From: Zetaproteobacteria bacterium
GTDB taxonomy: Bacteria; Pseudomonadota; Zetaproteobacteria; Mariprofundales; Mariprofundaceae
Assembly: GCA_003228735.1 (NCBI GenBank)
Contig: QIFG01000050.1
Coordinates: 1 to 44,838, forward strand
DNA length: 44,838 bases
Direction: 5' to 3'
In this document: positions 39,079 to 44,838 of the stretch, piece after piece
Layout: each line of letters starts with the position of its first letter
Numbering within the stretch: the stretch's first letter is position 1
Translations under genes and position numbers: made by a program
The notes under the pieces: generated by a model
The model's database searches: none
Seen by the model: only the letters and a program-made list of their open reading frames with translations
Told to the model about the DNA's origin: nothing

Positions 39079-40730
39079 TGGCCGCCGCTGAAGGTCAGGC
39101 CGTGCCGGAGATCACCGTTGGCAAGGAGAGCCCCGGTCGAACCCATGGTTCACGAATTCTGACCGAGTGGAAGCGAGAGCGCGTCGCCCGTCAACTTGCG
39201 CCGATCAGGCAGACACGCAAATTCGAGGCTGCTGCCATCAACCGGCTGACGTCATCCTGGCTGACATCTACAGCCAGCATCGACCGCGAGCTGCGCGGCG
39301 ATCTCGACAAGCTCCGCGCTCGATCACGGGATATGTGCCGCAACAATGAATATGCGAAGAAGTTCCTGCGCATGGTTCGCACCAATGTGGTCGGCCCGCA
39401 CGGCTTCACCCTGCAACTACAGGTTCTGAATTCGGACGGCTCAGCGGACAAGCTGGCCAATGACGCCATCGAAGCCGCCTTTAAAAAGTGGGGGCGCAAG
39501 GGTATCTGCGAGGTATCCGGCCAGTATTCATTCGCCGACGTTCAGCGTGTTCTGATTGGCGCCGCCGCCCGCGATGGTGAATTCCTGGTACGCAAGGTTC
39601 GCGGCGAGGCTGCCGGCAACGTCTTCGGGTTTGCGCTTCAGATTCTCGATATCGACCGGTTGGATACCCGGCTAAATATCGCTCCGGCCGGCAATCGCAA
39701 TGCCGTGGTGATGGGTGTGGAAATGGATGCCTACCGCCGCCCTGTGGCATACTGGATATTCAAAAGCCATCCGAACGGCTTCCACGGCTCGGCCCGTGAG
39801 CGCGAGCGCGTTCCGGCCTCGGACATCATCCATGCTTTCCTGCCGGACGAACTGGAGCAGCCGCGCGGCATTCCCTGGATGCATGCCGCCATGCGGCGGC
39901 TGCACGATCTCGGCGGCTACCGCGAAGCAGCTATCATCGCCGCTCGTATCGGCGCTGCCCAGATGGGCGTGATCACGTCGCCCGAAGGTACGGCAGACGC
40001 GATTAAAGATGGCGAGGATGCAGAGGGCGTTCCGGAGATCGAGGCCGAGCCGGGCACCTTCCCGGTGTTGCCCGAAGGCTATGATATGACGCCTTTCAAT
40101 CCGACCTATCCGCATCAACAATACGAGATGTTCAACAAGGCCTGCCTGCGCGGCATCGGCTCCGGCTTTGGCGTTTCTTATCATGGCCTGGCCAACGATC
40201 TGGAGGGCGTGAGCTTTTCGTCCATTCGCTCCGGCGTGCTCGAGGAGCGCGACGAGTGGATGGTGCTGCAAAACTGGTTCGACTCCTCACTGATGGCTCC
40301 GGTTACCGACGCAATGCTGGAGATGTCGATCCTCTCCGGCGCCGTGATTCAAGCCGGCGGCTCCGCCCTTCCTGTTGCTAAGCTGGACAAGTTCTTGGTC
40401 TACAGCTGGCAGGGTCGCCGCTGGCCCTGGGTTGACCCGAAAAAAGATATGGAAGCCAGCCTGCTGGCAATCAACAACGGGCTATCCAGCCCGCAGCGCG
40501 TTGCCGCCGCGATGGGCATGGATATTGAGGATGTGCTGAACGAACTGAAAAAATTCCAGGAAATGCTGGAAACGAAGGGTGTCGTGCTCGGGACTGATAC
40601 ATCGCCGCCTAACGAGGACGTCAAAACAATCAACGAAAAACGCGCCGAACTTGGCCTGGACGACATTGATGGCGGTGATGCGATATTCATGCCCAGTTCC
40701 GAGATTCCTGCGCTTGAGAAAACACCGTAA
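39078..40730 (+). CDS. phage portal protein, lambda gpB family
   Basis: The 550-residue protein is the normal size for this family. Typical features are LDKLRARSRDMCRNNEYAKKFLRMVRTNVVGPHGFTLQLQ near 75-120, GAAARDGEFLVRKVRGEA, LQILDIDRLDTRLN, and LPDELEQPRGIPWMHAAMRRLHDLGGYREAAIIAARIGAAQMGVI. The portal ring forms the DNA entry channel and docks the terminase. It starts at a TAATG with the previous gene and ends at TAATG with the next one, so the three are translated together. It matches the lambda-type terminase upstream. Confidence 0.92.
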   Translation: MAAAEGQAVPEITVGKESPGRTHGSRILTEWKRERVARQLAPIRQTRKFEAAAINRLTSSWLTSTASIDRELRGDLDKLRARSRDMCRNNEYAKKFLRMVRTNVVGPHGFTLQLQVLNSDGSADKLANDAIEAAFKKWGRKGICEVSGQYSFADVQRVLIGAAARDGEFLVRKVRGEAAGNVFGFALQILDIDRLDTRLNIAPAGNRNAVVMGVEMDAYRRPVAYWIFKSHPNGFHGSARERERVPASDIIHAFLPDELEQPRGIPWMHAAMRRLHDLGGYREAAIIAARIGAAQMGVITSPEGTADAIKDGEDAEGVPEIEAEPGTFPVLPEGYDMTPFNPTYPHQQYEMFNKACLRGIGSGFGVSYHGLANDLEGVSFSSIRSGVLEERDEWMVLQNWFDSSLMAPVTDAMLEMSILSGAVIQAGGSALPVAKLDKFLVYSWQGRRWPWVDPKKDMEASLLAINNGLSSPQRVAAAMGMDIEDVLNELKKFQEMLETKGVVLGTDTSPPNEDVKTINEKRAELGLDDIDGGDAIFMPSSEIPALEKTP

Positions 40731-41482
40731 TGGCATTCGGGGATTTGGGTATTGCCAAAAAGATCGTCATGAATGCCCCGAAATATCGAAAAATTGTCGA
40801 ACCGTTCGCCGACGGCGGCACGCTGGCAATGTATGCAGCCAAGAAAAAGCCGAAAGAGCATATCGTGAACATTGAGGATGAGATGCTGTTCAACCTGTAT
40901 CTGTTCCTCCAGCAGATCTCTGCTGCCGACAAAAATAATCTCAAGGCCCGCGACTGGATATCCAGTCCCGAGACGTTCGACCAGGCGCTGGCCATCAATG
41001 CGGCGGATGGCCCCGATCTCTATTATCGTTTTTTCTATCTCAAGGCGTTCGGTGTCAAATCGAAAGAGCCGACCATCGATCCGACTTATGACTGGCTAAG
41101 CCTTGGCAATGATCACAAATCGATTTTGTACACACTGCCTGTTTTGCGCATCAAACTGAAGGGGGTTTCTATTTCCAACGATGATCCTCTGGCGGTGATG
41201 GCCTCCGCATCCGGCGCGGATACGTTCCTCGTTTTGACGCCGAAATCGCAGGAGCAGATTGATGCGGTTGAATCGCGCCTGTCTGGCGTCTCGGCCAAAT
41301 TTTTCTTTGCAAAAAAGAGCAAGAGCAATGACGACATCTTTGCGGCGGTCGATCAGTTTGGAAGCAGCATGAACATCAGCGCCTTCTCGGCCTCAACAAT
41401 CATGATGGCAACCACCGAAGCGCGCACGAATTACGAGAGCAGGATGGTTCCACTTGAGCCTGTTGTGGCCACGATCGCCTGA
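40730..41482 (+). CDS. D12-class adenine-methylase-like protein lacking the DPPY motif
   Basis: The protein has 250 residues. The start resembles Dam/D12 methyltransferases: KYRKIVEPFADGGTLAMYAAKKKPKEHIVNIEDEMLFNLYLFLQQ (18-62) corresponds to motif I (usually F-x-G-G-G) and the following acidic loop. Where catalytic DPPY should stand, the protein has TFLVLTPKSQEQID (about 163-176), so it is probably not a working methyltransferase. The motif I glycines are partly kept, so it could still bind SAM or DNA. It lies between portal and protease-capsid genes, and is joined by TAATG to the portal, so a structural or packaging role is possible. Confidence 0.6.
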   Translation: MAFGDLGIAKKIVMNAPKYRKIVEPFADGGTLAMYAAKKKPKEHIVNIEDEMLFNLYLFLQQISAADKNNLKARDWISSPETFDQALAINAADGPDLYYRFFYLKAFGVKSKEPTIDPTYDWLSLGNDHKSILYTLPVLRIKLKGVSISNDDPLAVMASASGADTFLVLTPKSQEQIDAVESRLSGVSAKFFFAKKSKSNDDIFAAVDQFGSSMNISAFSASTIMMATTEARTNYESRMVPLEPVVATIA

Positions 41483-41509
41483 TGGAACTTCAACGAACGA
41501 ATCTCCGGG

Positions 41510-41546
41510 GTGAAATCATTGCCTTAACCATTTCCCTTTTCGTGCG
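41510..41546 (+). repeat. 37-bp direct repeat, copy 2
   Basis: Same sequence as 38437-38473 apart from one C/A change, here just upstream of the ribosome site (GGAGG) of the protease-capsid gene. The repeated placement in front of two head genes suggests a regulatory or recombination function. Confidence 0.85.
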
Positions 41547-41558
41547 GAGGTTGCCGCT

Positions 41559-43466
41559 ATGAACGACAAAAAGAAGGAAGAAATCCGCAAACAGATCAAG
41601 CCAGGATCCACGGCATATCGCACATTTGAGCTGACGCGTAAAGACATTGATAAGGATGCCCGCACTGTTGAGTTGGCCTTTTCGTCAGAGGAGCCATACG
41701 ACAGGGGCTGGATGATCGAGATCCTTGATCATTCGCCTGGCGCTGTTGACCTGACCCGGCTGAAGTCTGCCGGACCGCTATTGCTTAATCATGAACGGGA
41801 CGACCAGATCGGAGTGATTGAATCGGCCAGTGTCGACGCGGACCGGGTAGGTCGCGCCGTAGTGCGCTTTGGAAAAGGCGCTCTTGCTGATGAGATATTT
41901 GAGGATGTCATTGATGGCATCCGCCGAAATGTGTCGGTCGGTTACATGATTTATGAGTCGATATTGAAAGAAACCTCAAAAGATGGACCGGACACCTATT
42001 TGGTGACGAAATTCACACCCTTCGAGGTGTCCATCGTTCCGATCCCGGCAGATATCAGCGTTGGCGTTAGTCGCGCCGCCGAAGATTCCGCCGGAATCGA
42101 AATCATCGAGCCGGAAGAAAAAGAAATCAAACATGAAAATAGGAGTATGGAAATGCCAAAAGAAATTAAAGACGAAGGGCTGACGCCCGAAGACGTTCGC
42201 GCCGCAGGCGCTGACGCACAGGCTGCTGAGCGCAAACGCTCTGCCGACCTGCTCGCCATCGGCAAGCAGTTCGCCCGCTTTGGCGGCGAAGAAATTGCTG
42301 CCGCATACGTTACCTCCGGCAAAAGCGTGGACGAACTCCGCGCCGCATTGCTGGAAAAGGCTTCAAGCGAGCCTGTCCCGACCGCCGAGATCGGCCTGGA
42401 TAAAAAGGAAACCAAGCGTTTCTCCATCGTCCGCGCCATCAATGCGCTGGTCAGCCCGACGGACAGGGCCATTCAGGAATCGGCTGCCTTCGAGCGCGAA
42501 TGCTCCGATGCCGTGGCCATCAAGATGGGCCGCTCTGCACAGGGCCTGTTTCTGCCGCAAGAAGTGCTCGGGCGTGACCTGAATGTCGGCACGGCGACTG
42601 CCGGTGGGCATACTGTGGCCACTGAACTTGAGGCTGCTGATTTCATCAGCGTGCTTCGCAACGCCATGGTGCTGAGCGGGCTTGGCATCCAGGTGTTGAC
42701 CGGCCTGGTTGGCGACATCGCCATTCCGCGCCAGACCGGCGGGGCAACTTCCTACTGGGTGGCCGAATCCGGCGCCCCGACCGAAAGCGAGCAGGCCTTC
42801 GATCAGGTGACGCTGTCGCCGAAAACCGTTGGTGCGTTTACCGACATCAGCCGCAAGTTGCTCAAGCAGAGCTCGATTGATGTCGAGTCTTTCGTGCAGA
42901 ATGATTTGGCGACCGTTCTCGGCCTGGCCATTGAACTGGCCGCCATCAACGGCTCCGGCGTATCGAATGAGCCGATGGGGATCCTGAACGCCACAGGCAT
43001 CGGTGATGTTGCAGGCGGCACCAACGGATTGGCTCCGACCTATGACCACATTATCGATTTGGAGTCCGATGTTTCGGTGGCCAACGCTGCTATCGGCAAC
43101 CTTGCCTACCTGGTCAACGCAACAACGCGCGGCAAGCTCAAAAAGACGTTTGTCGATTCCGGCTCCAATGCCGAGCGCGTCTGGGATAACCGCTCGCCGG
43201 AGACGCCGTTGAACGGCTACAAAACGGAGATGACCAATGCCGTGCCGTCGAACCTGACCAAAGGCTCTGGCGCGAACCTGTCTGCCATTATTTATGGCAA
43301 TTTTGCCGACCTGCTGCTCGCTATGTGGGGAGCGCTCGACTTGACGGTGGATCCGTACACGGCCTCAACCTCCGGCACCGTGCGTGTCGTGACCTTGCAG
43401 GATGTCGATGTGGCGATTCGCCATGCCGAATCCTTCTCGGCCATGAAAGACGCAATCACGGCTTAA
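41559..43466 (+). CDS. fused prohead protease - major capsid protein (HK97 type)
   Basis: The 635-residue protein has two parts. Residues about 15-175 are an HK97-type (U35/S78) prohead protease: RTVELAFSSEEPYDRG, the His in LLLNHERDDQIG (about 77) and the Ser in RRNVSVGYMIYE (about 125). Residues about 195-310 are acidic and helical, like the delta or scaffold domain. Residues about 310-635 form the HK97-fold major capsid protein (QETGGATSYWVAESGAPTESEQAFDQVTLSPKTVGAFTDISRKLL-like segment, LELAAINGSGVSNEPMGILN). The protease would cut itself and the scaffold away. GGAGG lies 9 bases before the ATG. An internal AGGAG with in-frame ATGs at 42147 and 42153 could give a separate scaffold-capsid product. 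Confidence 0.88.
   Translation: MNDKKKEEIRKQIKPGSTAYRTFELTRKDIDKDARTVELAFSSEEPYDRGWMIEILDHSPGAVDLTRLKSAGPLLLNHERDDQIGVIESASVDADRVGRAVVRFGKGALADEIFEDVIDGIRRNVSVGYMIYESILKETSKDGPDTYLVTKFTPFEVSIVPIPADISVGVSRAAEDSAGIEIIEPEEKEIKHENRSMEMPKEIKDEGLTPEDVRAAGADAQAAERKRSADLLAIGKQFARFGGEEIAAAYVTSGKSVDELRAALLEKASSEPVPTAEIGLDKKETKRFSIVRAINALVSPTDRAIQESAAFERECSDAVAIKMGRSAQGLFLPQEVLGRDLNVGTATAGGHTVATELEAADFISVLRNAMVLSGLGIQVLTGLVGDIAIPRQTGGATSYWVAESGAPTESEQAFDQVTLSPKTVGAFTDISRKLLKQSSIDVESFVQNDLATVLGLAIELAAINGSGVSNEPMGILNATGIGDVAGGTNGLAPTYDHIIDLESDVSVANAAIGNLAYLVNATTRGKLKKTFVDSGSNAERVWDNRSPETPLNGYKTEMTNAVPSNLTKGSGANLSAIIYGNFADLLLAMWGALDLTVDPYTASTSGTVRVVTLQDVDVAIRHAESFSAMKDAITA
42141..42155 (+). promoter_or_regulatory. 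internal ribosome site and start inside the protease-capsid gene
   Basis: AGGAG at 42141-42145, then in-frame ATG at 42147-42149 (codon 197) and 42153-42155 (codon 199, spacing 7). This lies exactly between the protease and scaffold/capsid parts, where a second start would make a protease-free capsid precursor. Confidence 0.55.
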
Positions 43467-43477
43467 GGGGGTGCGAA

Positions 43478-43858
43478 ATGATTGACCGTAATCTGGGCGA
43501 TCTATTGCAGACCATCGAAGTCGTTCCGCCGGTGCGAATTGCCGCATCGGCCAACGGCTCCGGCATCGACATTCGTGACTATGTCGGCGACATGAAGGTG
43601 ATCCTTTCATCTTCCGCCGGCGGCGGAACTACGCCAACGCTGGATGTGAAGTTGCAGGACTCAGCAGACAACAGCACCTTCGGTGATATCTCCGGCGCAG
43701 CCTTCACCCAGGTGACTGATGCAGCGGATTTAACCGAAGCCATCAACATCGATGCGGATGCAGTTAAACGCTACGTCCGCGTTGTAGAAACGATCACCGG
43801 CACATCGCCGACGTTCGACCGTGCGATTGTGGCAGTCGGCGTCAAGAAGGTGCGCTGA
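43478..43858 (+). CDS. small phage head protein, unknown (decoration-like)
   Basis: The protein has 126 residues from ATG 43478, with AGGGGG 7 bases upstream and a 11-base gap after the capsid stop. The sequence is beta-rich (VVPPVRIAASANGSGIDIRDYVGDMKVILSSSAGGG..., RYVRVVETITGTSPTFDRAIVAVGVKK), as in head decoration or stabilising proteins found just after capsid genes. I do not recognise a specific family. It is followed after one base by the next gene. Confidence 0.65.
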   Translation: MIDRNLGDLLQTIEVVPPVRIAASANGSGIDIRDYVGDMKVILSSSAGGGTTPTLDVKLQDSADNSTFGDISGAAFTQVTDAADLTEAINIDADAVKRYVRVVETITGTSPTFDRAIVAVGVKKVR

Positions 43859-43859
43859 T

Positions 43860-44228
43860 ATGGCTGCCGTCAAGAAGGCTGCCATCAAGGCCATCAAGCC
43901 GCTGGTGGGATGTGGCGCATCCGGTGACTCGTTGGTTGCAGGCAAGACCTACAAGGTGCCGGCTGATGTCAGCGCCAGGGATGCCGGAATCCTGATCCGG
44001 ATGGGCAAGGCCGAAGAGGTCGAGGTGAAGCCGAAGGCCAAAGCCGCTGAGGGGCCGGTTCATCCCGAGGCGTTCGCCGAGGCGATCGGCAAGCTCGAAG
44101 AGGGCAACACCGGGCACTGGACTGAGAGTGGGGCGCCCGAGGTCAAGGCCCTGGAAGGTCTGGGCATCAAGGTTTCAGCAAAAGAGCGCGATGCTCTGTG
44201 GACTGAATACCGGGCGAACCGCGCCTAG
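43860..44228 (+). CDS. phage head-completion-region protein (Mu gp35/HI1506-like)
   Basis: The protein has 122 residues from ATG 43860. An N-terminal segment (SGDSLVAGKTYKVPADVSARDAGILIRMGKAEEV) is like the Mu-type proteins that begin with KAGKxYxVxxxxAxxLIxxGkA. The C-terminal part GHWTESGAPEVKALEGLGIKVSAKERDALWTEY is the short WT-x-G-x-P-x-V-x-AL domain found in several Mu-like phage proteins. An Ala/Lys/Pro-rich linker joins them. It lies just after the putative decoration protein. Role not known. Confidence 0.6.
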   Translation: MAAVKKAAIKAIKPLVGCGASGDSLVAGKTYKVPADVSARDAGILIRMGKAEEVEVKPKAKAAEGPVHPEAFAEAIGKLEEGNTGHWTESGAPEVKALEGLGIKVSAKERDALWTEYRANRA

Positions 44229-44252
44229 CGGTATCTCGCAGCAGAGAGAAAT

Positions 44253-44280
44253 CCGTCCCGGTTCGCCGGGGCGGCTTTCC
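44253..44280 (+). terminator. terminator-like hairpin after 44228
   Basis: A 9-bp stem CCGTCCCGG / CCGGGGCGG (one G-T pair) with a TTCG tetraloop, followed by CTTTCCC. The T-run is short. It may end the head operon or lower expression of the following genes. Confidence 0.45.
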
Positions 44281-44333
44281 CAAGCAGGGCTCCCCTGCCC
44301 CGTTTAGAAAAGCCGAAGAATCAGAGGTGTGGC

Positions 44334-44753
44334 ATGAATCTGGGTCTGACAATCAAGCGCATCGCCGGCAATAAAGAGGGAACCTTCGGCGTCCTTCTTT
44401 GCGGCGATATCCCGTTTGCCCTGACGGCCGAATTGCCGTGGAAGTTTAATGCCATCAATGTTTCGTGCATTCCGGCCGACGAGTATCAGTGCAGGCTCTA
44501 TATGTCGCCGCACTTTGGCCTGTGCCTGAAGATCATGAAGGTGCCAGGCCGCACCGACATTCTGTTCCACAAGGGAAACATCCCGCTGAAAGACAGCAGG
44601 GGCTGTGTCGTCGTTGGCGAGCAGTTCGAACCGCTTAGCGGCCAGCAGGCCGTGACGCACTCCGGCAAGGGCTTCGGCGAGTTCATGGCCATGTGCAAGG
44701 ACAAGACCGACATCCGCCTGACAATCATCGACGCAACGGGAGGCGCCGCCTGA
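44334..44753 (+). CDS. DUF5675-family phage protein
   Basis: The 139-residue protein has the family pattern: ELPWKFNAINVSCIPADEYQCRLYMSPHFG, then KVPGRTDILFHKGNIPLKDSRGCVVVGEQF. The conserved His-x-Gly-Asn (HKGN) and Gly-Cys-x-x-x-Gly (GCVVVG) suggest an active site; LD-transpeptidase/peptidase-like action on cell walls has been suggested for similar folds, but is not proven. The position directly before a small membrane protein is like lysis-cassette or tail-region members in other prophages. GAGG lies 7-8 bases before the ATG. Confidence 0.75.
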   Translation: MNLGLTIKRIAGNKEGTFGVLLCGDIPFALTAELPWKFNAINVSCIPADEYQCRLYMSPHFGLCLKIMKVPGRTDILFHKGNIPLKDSRGCVVVGEQFEPLSGQQAVTHSGKGFGEFMAMCKDKTDIRLTIIDATGGAA

Positions 44754-44838
44754 TGGCCAAGATTCAGTTTGTGTTCTTCATCACCTGGCCTCTCTGGCTC
44801 GGCCTTTGCGTTGGTGGCCTGGCATGGATGGTCGGCGG
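44753..44838 (+). CDS. small membrane protein, start only (cut by window end)
   Basis: ATG 44753 overlaps the previous stop (TGATG). The visible 28 residues (MAKIQFVFFITWPLWLGLCV...) are one hydrophobic membrane span, with another possibly beginning. It may be a holin-like or other lysis-cassette protein, but too little is seen to say. Confidence 0.55.
   Translation, partial: MAKIQFVFFITWPLWLGLCVGGLAWMVG

Noticed and set aside
40730-41482. Active Dam-like methyltransferase
   Set aside because: No DPPY or equivalent catalytic motif is present, so calling it an active enzyme would not be supported.
42363-43049. 228-codon minus-strand frame inside the capsid gene
   Set aside because: Antisense shadow of the capsid coding sequence, with no start signal.

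Overview
The window joins a proteobacterial chromosome (about 1-26,770) to the left part of an integrated tailed-phage genome (about 26,775-44,838, continuing past the right edge). The host is Gram-negative: it has an O-antigen/capsule-type sugar locus with GDP-heptose, nonulosonate and UDP-uronic acid genes, an RfaH-type antiterminator with an ops site, class II fumarase and a tRNA-Asn attachment site. A gamma- or zetaproteobacterium fits best, but the sequence alone does not settle the species.

Region 1 (1-20,160, all glycan genes on the minus strand). The left edge is an IS30-type element end that runs into the 3' end of a possible nonulosonate (sialic-acid-like) transferase gene, followed by a dead IS1595-type element (1454-2188). 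Then comes a visibly AT-rich block (2330-11,813): a B12-binding radical SAM enzyme, a small unknown ORF, an asparagine-synthase-like amidotransferase without its glutaminase cysteine, a nonulosonate synthase fused to a cytidylyltransferase, a Rossmann oxidoreductase, and a second nonulosonate synthase fused to an FAD oxidoreductase. A less AT-rich block (11,927-20,156) holds an SDR epimerase, an HddC-like nucleotidyltransferase, a ColD-like 3-dehydratase, a two-gene transketolase, a GDP-fucose/colitose-synthase-like SDR, an HddA-like heptose kinase and a second B12 radical SAM enzyme. Together they look like a pathway for a modified, probably 3-deoxy and possibly branched, GDP-heptose or hexose.

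Region 2 (20,160-21,210): control genes. A MarR-type EPS-associated regulator overlaps an RfaH/NusG-like antiterminator gene. Just downstream, in the leader of the glycan operon, lie a terminator-like hairpin, a second hairpin and an exact RfaH ops core (20,229-20,241, minus).

Region 3 (21,286-26,768): UDP-uronate epimerase, UDP-HexNAc 6-dehydrogenase, fumC, and a membrane SpoIIE/RsbU-type phosphatase overlapping fumC, then a perfect-palindrome terminator.

Region 4 (26,775-44,838): prophage. It starts at the 3' half of a tRNA-Asn gene (att core). Plus-strand genes follow: a cytosine methyltransferase scrap, a minor tail Z-like gene, a primase-helicase, an iteron array that may be the origin, a PAPS-reductase-like gene, a broken gene, a PLD-like gene, terminase small subunit, DNA methyltransferase, a Cys-rich small protein, lambda gpA-type large terminase and a Mor-like regulator. 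Next is an inserted cassette with its own sigma-70 promoter: a very acidic 131-aa protein, an AcrVA2-like anti-CRISPR protein and a small HTH (Aca-like) protein. The head module follows: a head-joining-like protein, lambda-type portal, a D12-methylase-like protein without its catalytic motif, an HK97-type protease-capsid fusion, small head proteins, a DUF5675-like protein and the start of a small membrane protein. The prophage is a mosaic of lambda-like packaging and HK97-like head genes.
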